64,000 bases of DNA from Kitasatospora gansuensis (lineage in GTDB: Bacteria > Actinomycetota > Actinomycetes > Streptomycetales > Streptomycetaceae): the NCBI RefSeq assembly GCF_014203705.1, contig NZ_JACHJR010000001.1, positions 1,054,001 to 1,118,000 of the forward strand. Direction: 5' to 3'. The notes below the pieces were generated by a model, which saw nothing but the letters and a program-made list of their open reading frames with translations, had not been told where the DNA came from and did no database searches. The stretch's first letter is position 1. Every line of letters begins with the position of its first letter. Shown piece by piece: positions 36,349-47,146 of the stretch. A program made the position numbers and the translations under genes.

Positions 36349-37056
36349 TCAGACCCGGGCGGCCACCACCGCGCGCAGCAGCTCCAGATCCAGCTGCTCC
36401 AGCGAGCGCAGCACGGTGCGGCCGGGGCCGGGCTCGATCGGCGCCACCGAGGGCACCGCGATCACCGGGCAGCCGGCCGCCAGACCGGCCTGCACGCCGG
36501 TCGGGGCGTCCTCGACCACCACGCAGCGGCCGGGCTCGGCGCCGAACCGGGCGACGGCGGCCAGGTACGGGTCGGGATGCGGCTTGGTGCGGGCCACCTC
36601 GTCCCCCGCGACCGAGAAGGCGAAGTGGTGCCGGCCCAGGCTGTCCAGCACGATGTCGATGATGTGCCGGTGCGAGGCGGACACCAGGGCGGCCGGGATG
36701 CCGTGCGCGGCAAGGGTGTTGAGCAGTCGCTCGGCCCCGGGCATCAGCGGGACGCCACCGGCCAGCAGGTCGACGAAGCGCTGGTTGATCAGCACCGTCA
36801 GCTCGGCCTGGCCGAGCCCGACGCCGGTGGTCGCGATCAGGTAGTCCAGCACCCGGCTCATCGGGCCGCCGACCACGTGCGCCCGGTCCGCCTCGTTCAG
36901 CTCGTAGCCCAGCTCGGCGAAGAGCGAGACCTCCGACTGCCACCAGAAGTCCTCGGTGTCGACCAGGGTGCCGTCCATGTCCAGCAGCACGGCCTGGAGG
37001 CCGTCGCCGTCCCCGTGGTCGAGCCTCTGGGTGGTGGCGGTGGAGATGGTGGTCAT
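36349..37056 (-). CDS. HAD-superfamily phosphatase, subfamily IA
   Basis: 235 residues. The nucleophile motif AVLLDMDGTLVDTEDFWW, the cap domain, the Ser/Thr motif ALVSASH, the Lys in VARTKPHPDPYL and the acidic motif CVVVEDAPTGVQAG are all intact. This is the beta-phosphoglucomutase/GPP-type layout. Phosphorylated sugars or related metabolites are the usual substrates; the exact one is unknown. In streptomycetes a HAD gene commonly sits just downstream of metH, as here. GGAAGG precedes ATG 37056. Confidence 0.92.
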   Translation of the reverse strand: MTTISTATTQRLDHGDGDGLQAVLLDMDGTLVDTEDFWWQSEVSLFAELGYELNEADRAHVVGGPMSRVLDYLIATTGVGLGQAELTVLINQRFVDLLAGGVPLMPGAERLLNTLAAHGIPAALVSASHRHIIDIVLDSLGRHHFAFSVAGDEVARTKPHPDPYLAAVARFGAEPGRCVVVEDAPTGVQAGLAAGCPVIAVPSVAPIEPGPGRTVLRSLEQLDLELLRAVVAARV

Positions 37057-37097
37057 GGTGGGCGTCCTTCCGTCCGGCCGTCCCCGGGGATGGCACA

Positions 37098-37125
37098 GGC
37101 CGGCCCGCTTTTGAGCGGACCGGCC
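37098..37125. terminator. Hairpin upstream of HAD gene
   Basis: GGCCGG-CCGCT and AGCGG-CCGGCC pair around a short loop containing TTTT. Lying between metH and the HAD gene, it may act on read-through transcription from metH. Confidence 0.5.
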
Positions 37126-37216
37126 CGTTCAGGGTGATCCAGGATACGCCTCGTCCCTCGGTTGGGAGCGAACGGAGCGCGGCCAGTCGGTTACCCGGTG
37201 CTGAAGTGGCGTGGCC

Positions 37217-37240
37217 GGCGGCGCCGATGTCGGCGCCGCC
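37217..37240 (-). terminator. Terminator after metH
   Basis: An 11-bp perfect stem (GGCGGCGCCGA / TCGGCGCCGCC) with a 2-base centre lies 21 bases after the metH stop. Confidence 0.65.
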
Positions 37241-37260
37241 GAGCCAGGCGGGCTGTCGGA

Positions 37261-40797
<3,537 letters not shown>

Positions 40798-40938
40798 GGG
40801 GCTACTCCCTGGGTGCGACGGCTGTCGGCTATGCGGCCTGTCCGTGTACGGGACGCACGCGGTCAGGGTATCGGGCCGCGGGCTCGGGGCGAGAACCTGT
40901 TTCGCATCCTGAGCGTCTTCCTCCCACAAGGAGGACGG

Positions 40939-41973
40939 ATGATCAAGAAGATCGGGCGGCGTTGGCGGGGCTGGTCGCGGTGGCGGCGGACCGGGGTGAG
41001 TGGCCTGCTGGCCCTGGCGCTGCTGCTCCTTCCGGCGGCCGGGGCGGCGGCCGCGCTGCGCTGGCAGTACGCCGGCGACCCGTCCGACCAGGCCAGAACC
41101 CGGGGCCGGGACGCGCTCTGGCTGGGGCACGCGTGGGTGGACGGACGGAAGGGGGAAGCGGACGTCGCCGCATTGACGCGGCTGCTGGCCGGGACGGGCA
41201 TGCGCGACCTGTACGTGCACACCGGGCCGCTGGAGCACGACGGCTCGCTGCGTGCGGACCGCTACCCGAGGGCCCGTCAGTTCCTCGCCGAGGTGCACCG
41301 GGAGCTGCCCGGGCTGCGGGTGCAGTCCTGGCTGGGCGATGTGGTGCGGCCGGAGAAGGACGGCCTGGAGCTGACCGACCCCGCCGTCCGCGACCGGATC
41401 ACCGCCGCGAGCGGGCAGGTGCTGGACCTCGACTTCGACGGGGTGCACTACGACCTGGAACCGATCCGCTCCGGCTCGGCCGGCTTCCTGGCACTGCTCG
41501 ACCAGGCACACGCGCTGACCGCCGCCCGGGGTGTGCCGCTCTCGGTGGCGACCCCGCAGATCGATCCGCTGCCGGGCCTGCACGCGCTCTCCACCACCGT
41601 CTTCGACCACGGCAAGTGGTGGTCGCAGGCGTACTTCGCCGAGGTGGCCCGGCGGGTCGAGCAGGTCGCGGTGATGTCGTACGACACCGGGATGCCCGTG
41701 CAGTCCCTGTACGGCGGCTACGTGGCCCAGCAGACCACGCTGGCCCTCGAGGTGACGCCTTCTCAGGTGGACCTGCTGATGGGGCTGCCCGCCTACCAGG
41801 ACGACACCTTCGGCCACCGGGGCTCGGCCGAGACGGTGGCCGCCGCCGTCCGGGGCGCCCGGCTCTCGCTCGGCCGGACGGCGCCGGGACGGCAGGGCTT
41901 CGGCCTGGCGCTGTACGTCGACTTCACCGCCACCTCGGCGGACTGGGCCGCGTACCGGGCCGGCTGGAGCTGA
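40939..41973 (+). CDS. Secreted GH18-like TIM-barrel protein
   Basis: 344 residues from ATG 40939 (AAGGAGG upstream). A basic N-terminus with a hydrophobic helix (about residues 19-41) acts as signal or anchor. The body reads as a glycoside hydrolase 18-like barrel: LDLDFDGVHYDLEPI matches the DGxxxDxE catalytic strand, with E174 the likely acid, and VAVMSYDTGMP matches the MxYD strand. The middle Asp of the chitinase consensus is only partly kept, so activity is likely but the substrate is uncertain. It is upstream of and co-oriented with the FHA-like and kinase-lytic genes and divergent from metH. Confidence 0.75.
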   Translation: MIKKIGRRWRGWSRWRRTGVSGLLALALLLLPAAGAAAALRWQYAGDPSDQARTRGRDALWLGHAWVDGRKGEADVAALTRLLAGTGMRDLYVHTGPLEHDGSLRADRYPRARQFLAEVHRELPGLRVQSWLGDVVRPEKDGLELTDPAVRDRITAASGQVLDLDFDGVHYDLEPIRSGSAGFLALLDQAHALTAARGVPLSVATPQIDPLPGLHALSTTVFDHGKWWSQAYFAEVARRVEQVAVMSYDTGMPVQSLYGGYVAQQTTLALEVTPSQVDLLMGLPAYQDDTFGHRGSAETVAAAVRGARLSLGRTAPGRQGFGLALYVDFTATSADWAAYRAGWS

Positions 41974-42108
41974 GGGCGGGACGGCTCCGGTGAGCGGCGG
42001 CCCGGCCTGATTGGCCCGAACGGCCGCCACCCGTACGGATGGTGACTGCCCGACAGCGGAGCGTCTAGCATGGTTCGCGCACGACCGCCGCCGGCAGGAG
42101 GAGCCTCG

Positions 42109-42942
42109 ATGGACACCGTCATCGTCCAACTCCCGCCGCGCCGGGGTGAGGTGCCCTCGGACCGGCCCCGGCTGCTGCGGATGGGGCCCGGTGAGCAGGC
42201 GGACTTCGGGCGGGGTGCGCCGGACTGTCCGGTCGCCATCGAGCTGGCCGACCAGGGGGTCTCCCGGCGGGCGGGCGAGGTGACGGCGGCCGAGGACTAC
42301 TGGCGGCTGTCCAACTTCAGCTCCACCGCGACGTACGTGGTGGAGAACCTGGAGGGCGCGGGCGAGCACGTCAAGGTGGCGCCCGGGCGGCTGGGCGCAC
42401 CGGTGCCGTTCGAGTTCGCCCGGGTGGTGCTGCCGTCGGTCGACGGGCCGAGCGACTTCAAGGTCTTCGCTCCGCAGCACGCCTACCTGGACGGGCAGCC
42501 GGACCGCAAGGGCGGCGACCTCACCGTCAGCCCGTTCGCCCTGGACCCGACCGCCAAGTACTTCCTCGTCCTGCTGGCGCTCTGCGAACCGCGGCTGCGC
42601 GAGCCCTCCGCGGCAGCCGTCCCCGGGGTGAACGACGTGCTGCAACGGCTGCACCAGCACCCGGACTGCCGCACGCTGACCCGATCCGCCGTCAACTACC
42701 ACATCGACTATCTGGCCGACACCAAGCTCCGGCTCCGGGAGTGCGAGGACGGCGGGCGGACGGGCCGCAAGCGGGAGGAGCTGGTGTCGCTGGCACTGCG
42801 CTTCGACCTGGTCCGCGAGGAGCACCTCGCGCTGCTGACCGCACCGAGGGCGGCGGCAGTGGTGAGCCAGGCAGTGATGGGCCAGGCAGCGGTGGGCCAG
42901 GCGGCGGGCGCTGGGCCCGTCGCCGCCCGGCGCGGCTGCTGA
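42109..42942 (+). CDS. FHA-like domain protein
   Basis: 277 residues from ATG 42109 (AGGAGGAGCCTCG upstream). Residues 30-85 read like a forkhead-associated phosphothreonine-binding fold: ADFGRG, then GVSRRAGEVTAAEDYWRLSN and FSSTATYVVEN. The second half is helical, with a possible winged-helix region (LTRSAVNYHIDYLADTKLRL). No signal peptide, so cytoplasmic. It lies 12 bp before the kinase gene, so it is a probable phosphorylation-dependent partner or substrate. The last 35 residues contain a degenerate GQA repeat. Confidence 0.75.
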   Translation: MDTVIVQLPPRRGEVPSDRPRLLRMGPGEQADFGRGAPDCPVAIELADQGVSRRAGEVTAAEDYWRLSNFSSTATYVVENLEGAGEHVKVAPGRLGAPVPFEFARVVLPSVDGPSDFKVFAPQHAYLDGQPDRKGGDLTVSPFALDPTAKYFLVLLALCEPRLREPSAAAVPGVNDVLQRLHQHPDCRTLTRSAVNYHIDYLADTKLRLRECEDGGRTGRKREELVSLALRFDLVREEHLALLTAPRAAAVVSQAVMGQAAVGQAAGAGPVAARRGC

Positions 42943-42954
42943 GACCCGGCGCCG

Positions 42955-44427
42955 ATGGAGCCGACCGACGTCCCGACCGGCTACCTGGTGGCCGGGTACC
43001 GGATCACCGGCCCGATCGGGGCCGGGGCCTGGGGCCGGGTGTACGCGGGACGCAGCGAGGCCGACGGGAGCCCGGTGGCGGTGAAGTTCCTGCCGCCGGG
43101 GCGCCTCGCGCCCGGGCAGCGGCGGACGCTGGCGGAGCTGACCCGGCGTGAGATCCGGTTCAGCCGTCGGGCCGACCACCCGCAGCTGATCCGGACCCTG
43201 GCGGTGGTCACCGTGCGGGACCCGGACCGGCAGGCGCTGGACGGCGCCGTCGCGCTGGTGATGGAGCGGGCCGAGCGCAGCCTCCAGCAGCTGCTCCAGG
43301 ACGCGGAGCCCGGCCGCCCGCTCCCCGGGGCCGGGCCGCTGCTGACCGAACTGTGCACCGGGCTGGCCCATATGCACGGCAAGGGCTGGGTGCACGGTGA
43401 CCTGAAACCGGGCAACGTGCTGCTGATGGCGGACGGCAGTGTCCGCCTCGCGGACTTCGGGCTGACCACCGAGCTGGAGGGCACGCACGCCTACATCCCT
43501 CCGCTGGGCTCGCTGGATCACGTGCCACCGGAGTGGTGGTCGCAGCGCTCGGGGCCCCGGGGCGTCCAACTCCGGCCCGGGGCCGACGTCTGGGCCTTCG
43601 GGGTGCTGGCCCATCAGGTGCTCACCGGTGGGCTGCACCCCTTCCTCGGCGCGACCGCACGGGCCCGGGGCCTGGCCGCGCAGGCGTACGCCCGGGGCGT
43701 GACACCACTGCGGCTGGACGAACGGCTGCCGGCCGGGTGGCGGGCGCTGATCGCCGACTGCCTGGCGGTGGACCAGGCCGTCCGGCCGGACGCCCGCCGG
43801 CTGACGGCTCGACTGCGGGCTCTGCACACTCCACCCCCTCGACGACGGAACCGGATCGGCCGGCTGACGGTCCTGGCGGCGGCCCTACTGGCAGCCGTCC
43901 CGGCGGCCGGCTGGGCGCGCCTCCCCGGGCAGGCGCCCCTGCCCCCTCCTCCCCCGGCGGCCGGTGCCGGTGCCCTGCCGGCGGACGCCGACGTACCGGC
44001 TGCTCTGCGCGAGCCGATCGAGCGGGCCGCCCGGGCCTGCCCCGAGCCGGAGATCAGCCCGGCCCTGATCGCCGCCATGCTCAAGGCGGAGAGCGGCTTC
44101 GACCCGGCCGCCGCCCGCCCGGCGACCCAGGAGTACGGCATCGCGATGTGGACGCCCTCGGTCTTCAAGGCCTGGGCACAGGACGGCGACGGTGACGGCC
44201 GGAAGGACTACATGTCGGCCCCGGACGCCATCATCACCATGGGCAACTACGTCTGCTGGCTGGACCAGCAGCTCAAGCGCCGGGGCACCGGCGGCGACCT
44301 GCGTGAGCTGGTCGCCGCCGGGTACCGGACCAGTGACAAGACGGTGGCCGATGCCGGGGGCGTCCCGGAGCGCGTCCGCTCCCATGTCGACCTGGTGCTG
44401 CGCTACCTGGCGCAGTACGGCGGTTGA
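42955..44427 (+). CDS. Ser/Thr kinase fused to lytic-transglycosylase-like domain
   Basis: 490 residues. The kinase domain (residues 15-290) has the glycine loop GPIGAGAWGRVYAG, catalytic Lys in VAVKFL (K44), catalytic loop VHGDLKPGNVLL (D149, with Gly replacing the usual Arg), DFG at 167-169 and PPEWW. A membrane helix lies at about residues 303-323, then a Pro-rich linker. Residues 355-490 resemble an SLT/lysozyme-like domain, with ISPALIAAMLKAESGFDPAA placing the catalytic Glu at E379. The predicted topology is kinase inside, lytic domain outside. Bacterial wall-sensing kinases normally carry PASTA or other binding domains there, so an enzyme-like domain is unusual. Confidence 0.85.
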   Translation: MEPTDVPTGYLVAGYRITGPIGAGAWGRVYAGRSEADGSPVAVKFLPPGRLAPGQRRTLAELTRREIRFSRRADHPQLIRTLAVVTVRDPDRQALDGAVALVMERAERSLQQLLQDAEPGRPLPGAGPLLTELCTGLAHMHGKGWVHGDLKPGNVLLMADGSVRLADFGLTTELEGTHAYIPPLGSLDHVPPEWWSQRSGPRGVQLRPGADVWAFGVLAHQVLTGGLHPFLGATARARGLAAQAYARGVTPLRLDERLPAGWRALIADCLAVDQAVRPDARRLTARLRALHTPPPRRRNRIGRLTVLAAALLAAVPAAGWARLPGQAPLPPPPPAAGAGALPADADVPAALREPIERAARACPEPEISPALIAAMLKAESGFDPAAARPATQEYGIAMWTPSVFKAWAQDGDGDGRKDYMSAPDAIITMGNYVCWLDQQLKRRGTGGDLRELVAAGYRTSDKTVADAGGVPERVRSHVDLVLRYLAQYGG

Positions 44428-44440
44428 CGGGACGTCACCG

Positions 44441-44485
44441 GACGGAGCCTCAACAGACGGGGCCTCAACAGACGGGGCCTCAGCA
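44441..44485. repeat. 15-bp tandem repeat, three copies
   Basis: Three adjacent copies of GACGGGGCCTCAACA (one mismatch in copy 1, one in copy 3) fill the gap between convergent genes and run into the stop codon of the secreted-protein gene at 44480. Confidence 0.85.
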
Positions 44486-44851
44486 GGTGGGCAGGCCGGG
44501 CACGGGCTCGTCGTTGCCGCCGCCGGAGAGGTAGATGACGTTGACCCAGACGCCCTTGTTGCCGCTGTCGTCGTCGGTCTTGGCGTACCACTTGTTGTAG
44601 TACTGACCGTCGGACATCCGGGTGCCGACCGCCTGGCAGTAGAAGTAGTTGGTGCCGGCATGCAGGGTGCCGACCCGGACGTTGCCCTCCCGGAAGGACG
44701 GGGCGTCCTTCCAGACGTGGCAGTTGTACTTGCCGCCGCCGATCCCGTAGCAACCGCTCGCCGCATCCGCACTGACGGCGGTAGCCCCGAGGGAGGCGAC
44801 ACCGAGCGCGATCGCGGCACCGGCCATGGCCAGCCTGCGCACACCGAACAT
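44480..44851 (-). CDS. Small secreted protein, hypothetical
   Basis: 123 residues from ATG 44851 (AAGGAG upstream). A clear Sec signal peptide (VRRLAMAGAAIALGVASLGA, cleavage near SADAASG) precedes a domain of about 90 residues with four cysteines (GCYGIGG, YNCHVW, YFYCQAV, PTC), probably two disulfides. The aromatic-rich sequence (YYNKWYAKTDDD, VWVNVIYLSGG) resembles small SH3-like secreted proteins of streptomycetes. The role is unknown; binding to wall or host surfaces is conceivable. Confidence 0.82.
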   Translation of the reverse strand: MFGVRRLAMAGAAIALGVASLGATAVSADAASGCYGIGGGKYNCHVWKDAPSFREGNVRVGTLHAGTNYFYCQAVGTRMSDGQYYNKWYAKTDDDSGNKGVWVNVIYLSGGGNDEPVPGLPTC

Positions 44852-44959
44852 GAGGGTTCTCCTTGCTGGTCTCGGCGCGGACTCTCCCGCGCCGAGACCC
44901 AGCGAACCACCGGGCCGAACCCACCGGTACCTGACACCTGTCAGGGTCACCCGTACCGC

Positions 44960-45529
44960 TCAGCCCAGGTCAAGTGGCGTGCGGTGCAGGGCGATCAGCA
45001 GCCGCCAGCTCCGGGCGGCCAGCTCCTCCGGGGTCCCGGTGAAGCCGCCGTGCAACCAGTCCGCGAGCAGTGCGGTGAAGGTCGCGGCCACCGCCGTGGC
45101 CACCAGCGCGGCGTGCGGCGCACCGGCCAGCTCGCGTTCCCGTCGGCTGTACTCGCGCAACTCACGGTGCATCAGCTCGCCCAGCGGACCACCGCCTTCG
45201 GGGGTGAGCAGCGCCCGGTAGAGCGCACCGTGCCTGCCGAGCACGGTCAGGAACTCGGCCAGCGCGGGCGGCGGCACGGCCGGGTCGGGCACCCCGCGCC
45301 AGGCGTGCAGCGCCGTCACGCCGTCCCGGACCACCTCGGCGCAGGCGTCCACCGCGAGCGCCTGCAGGTCGGGGTAGTGCACGTAGAAGGTGGCCCGGCC
45401 GACCTCGGCCCGCCGGGTCAGGGCCGCTACCCCGAGCTCGGCCAGCGGCCGTTCGGCGCACTCGGCCAGCAGTGCGGCGCGCAGCCGTGCCCTGGTCCGC
45501 TCGGCCCTCGGGTCCTGGTCCGGACTCAT
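44960..45529 (-). CDS. TetR-family regulator
   Basis: 189 residues. The N-terminal TetR HTH is RTRARLRAALLAECAERPL, LTRRAEVGRATFYVHYPDL. Residues beyond 60 form the helical ligand domain. Its ATG overlaps the stop of the upstream DUF1304 gene (ATGA), so both come from one transcript that starts downstream of twin palindromes at 45923-45957. It is therefore very likely an autorepressor that also controls DUF1304. Confidence 0.92.
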   Translation of the reverse strand: MSPDQDPRAERTRARLRAALLAECAERPLAELGVAALTRRAEVGRATFYVHYPDLQALAVDACAEVVRDGVTALHAWRGVPDPAVPPPALAEFLTVLGRHGALYRALLTPEGGGPLGELMHRELREYSRRERELAGAPHAALVATAVAATFTALLADWLHGGFTGTPEELAARSWRLLIALHRTPLDLG

Positions 45530-45888
45530 CCGGCCACCAGCACCGCGGCCAGCGCCAGCGCCCCGGGCAGCGCCTGGGCGAACAGGATCCGCCGGTTGGC
45601 GGTGGCCGCCCCGTACAGCCCGGCGACCACCACGCAGCTCAGGAAGAACACCTGGACCCGGTACCCGGTCGGGTCACCCGCGATCAGGCCCCAGACCAGA
45701 CCGGCGGCCAGGAAGCCGTTGTACAGGCCCTGGTTGGCCGCGAGCGGGGCGGTCGCCTTGGCCATCGCGGAGTCGAAGCCGGAGAGCTTGCGCCCCGGCG
45801 CGCGCTCCCAGAGGAACATCTCCAGCACCAGGATCCAGGCGTGCAACGCGGCCACCAGGCCGACCAGGACGTTCGCGACGATCTGCAT
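45526..45888 (-). CDS. DUF1304 family membrane protein
   Basis: 120 residues with four predicted membrane helices. Family hallmarks are VAALHAWILVLEMFLWE, ANQGLYNGFLAAGLVWGL and the final hydrophobic helix FAQALPGALALAAVLV. The biochemical role is not established. A GGAGAG ribosome site precedes ATG 45888. It is the first gene of a two-gene operon with a TetR regulator, a pairing seen in other actinobacteria. Confidence 0.9.
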   Translation of the reverse strand: MQIVANVLVGLVAALHAWILVLEMFLWERAPGRKLSGFDSAMAKATAPLAANQGLYNGFLAAGLVWGLIAGDPTGYRVQVFFLSCVVVAGLYGAATANRRILFAQALPGALALAAVLVAG

Positions 45889-45922
45889 GGTCTCTCCACT
45901 CTCCCAAGCCCCGACAACTTCC

Positions 45923-45957
45923 TGGACAAGTGTCCATTATTCATGGACACCTGTCCA
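45923..45957. promoter_or_regulatory. Twin TetR operator palindromes
   Basis: TGGACAAGTGTCCA (45923-45936) and TGGACACCTGTCCA (45944-45957) are two 14-bp palindromes with identical TGGACA/TGTCCA half-sites, centres 21 bp apart (two helical turns). They lie 35-69 bp upstream of the DUF1304 start, exactly where a TetR dimer pair would block transcription. Confidence 0.8.
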
Positions 45958-46066
45958 GCAGTGCCGATAACCGGCTGTGATCCGACCCCTGCGCCGGGAT
46001 AGGCTCGACGCTTCCCGACCCTCCCCGGCCGAGGCATCAAAGCTCGTAGGCTGGGCAGGTAGGGAC

Positions 46067-46087
46067 CATGGAACGGACCGTTCCATG
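46067..46087. promoter_or_regulatory. Perfect 21-bp palindrome upstream of PAC2 gene
   Basis: The half-site CATGGAACGG and its exact complement flank a single central A. The element ends 28 bp before the GTG start of the PAC2-family gene, so it may be an operator overlapping the promoter or leader, or an mRNA hairpin. Confidence 0.6.
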
Positions 46088-46115
46088 CGGAGTCAGGTCC
46101 GGAGGGAGACGCTGG

Positions 46116-47081
46116 GTGATCGAGCTGGAAGATGTTCCCGAGTTGATCGACCCGGTGATGGTCTGCGCGTTCGAGGGCTGGAACGACGCGGGGGACGCCG
46201 CCTCGGCGGCTGTGGGGCATCTGGACGAGACCTGGGGCGGCAAGGTGTTCGCCGCCCTCGACGCCGAGGACTACTACGACTTCCAGGTCAACCGGCCCAC
46301 GGTCTGGCTGGACGGCGGGGTGCGCCGGATCACCTGGCCGACCACCCGGCTGTCGGTGGTCCGGGTGACCGAGCCGAAGCCGCGTGACCTGGTGCTGGTC
46401 CGGGGCATCGAGCCGAGCATGCGCTGGCGCTCGTACTGCAACGAACTGCTCGGCTTCGCCCATGAGTTGGGCGTCGAGCTGGTGGTCATCCTGGGCGCCC
46501 TGCTGGGCGACGCCCCGCACAGCAGGCCGGTGCCGGTCAGCGGGGTCACCTCGGACGCCGACCTGGCCAGAACGCTCGACCTGGAGGAGAGCCGGTACGA
46601 GGGCCCGACCGGGATCGTCGGGGTGCTCCAGGAGGCGTGCGCGCACGCCGGGGTGCCGGCCGTGACGCTCTGGGCGGCCGTGCCGCATTACGTGGCCCAG
46701 CCGCCGAACCCGAAGGCCTCACTGGCGCTGATCAACAAGCTGGAGGACCTGCTCGACCTGCGCATCCCGCCGGGCGAGCTGACCGAGGACGCCCGGGCCT
46801 GGCAGATCGGGGTGGACCAGCTGGCCGCCGAGGACAGCGAGGTCGCCGAGTACGTCCAGCAGCTGGAGGAGGCGCAGGACACCGCCGAGCTGCCGGAGGC
46901 GTCCGGCGACGCGATCGCCCGCGAGTTCGAGCGCTACCTCCGCCGTCGGGACAACCTGGGGCCGACGGGCGAGAAGCCGGTCTCCGGCCACGCCACCGCC
47001 GAACGGCCCGCCGACACCGCCGAACGGCCGGCCGACCCGGAACCGCGGACCGACAACCCGCCGGACGAACCGGAGAGCTAG
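46116..47081 (+). CDS. PAC2 family protein
   Basis: 321 residues from GTG 46116 (GGAGGGAG upstream; the product begins VIELEDVPELIDPVMV as in relatives). An in-frame ATG at 46068 falls inside a palindrome and is less likely. Residues 1-240 form the PAC2 fold (FEGWNDAGDAASAAVGHL, RGIEPSMRWRSYCNELL, GVELVVILGALLGD). The name comes from eukaryotic proteasome assembly chaperone 2; whether the actinobacterial protein acts on the proteasome is unproven. The C-terminal 70 residues are charged and disordered. Confidence 0.92.
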   Translation: MIELEDVPELIDPVMVCAFEGWNDAGDAASAAVGHLDETWGGKVFAALDAEDYYDFQVNRPTVWLDGGVRRITWPTTRLSVVRVTEPKPRDLVLVRGIEPSMRWRSYCNELLGFAHELGVELVVILGALLGDAPHSRPVPVSGVTSDADLARTLDLEESRYEGPTGIVGVLQEACAHAGVPAVTLWAAVPHYVAQPPNPKASLALINKLEDLLDLRIPPGELTEDARAWQIGVDQLAAEDSEVAEYVQQLEEAQDTAELPEASGDAIAREFERYLRRRDNLGPTGEKPVSGHATAERPADTAERPADPEPRTDNPPDEPES

Positions 47082-47089
47082 CAGGGGCA

Positions 47090-47139
47090 CGAAAGGGTGA
47101 AGGGGCGTCAGCGAGTGCTGACGCCCCTTCACCCTTTCG
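47090..47139. terminator. Bidirectional terminator with 23-bp perfect stem
   Basis: The arms 47090-47112 and 47117-47139 are exact complements over 23 bp (core GGGGCGTCAGC) around a GAGT loop, placed between the convergent PAC2 and mshC stops. The stem begins CGAAAGGGTG. It is the longest perfect hairpin noticed in the window. Confidence 0.92.
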
Positions 47140-47146
47140 CAGCTGC

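Noticed and set aside
40798-40938. Possible cobalamin riboswitch ahead of metH
   Set aside because: The gap is only 141 bp and no B12-box-like element could be seen; a full cobalamin element needs about 200 nt.
45889-46066. Additional small ORFs between DUF1304 and PAC2
   Set aside because: No ribosome site or codon bias; the stretch is explained by divergent promoters and operators.
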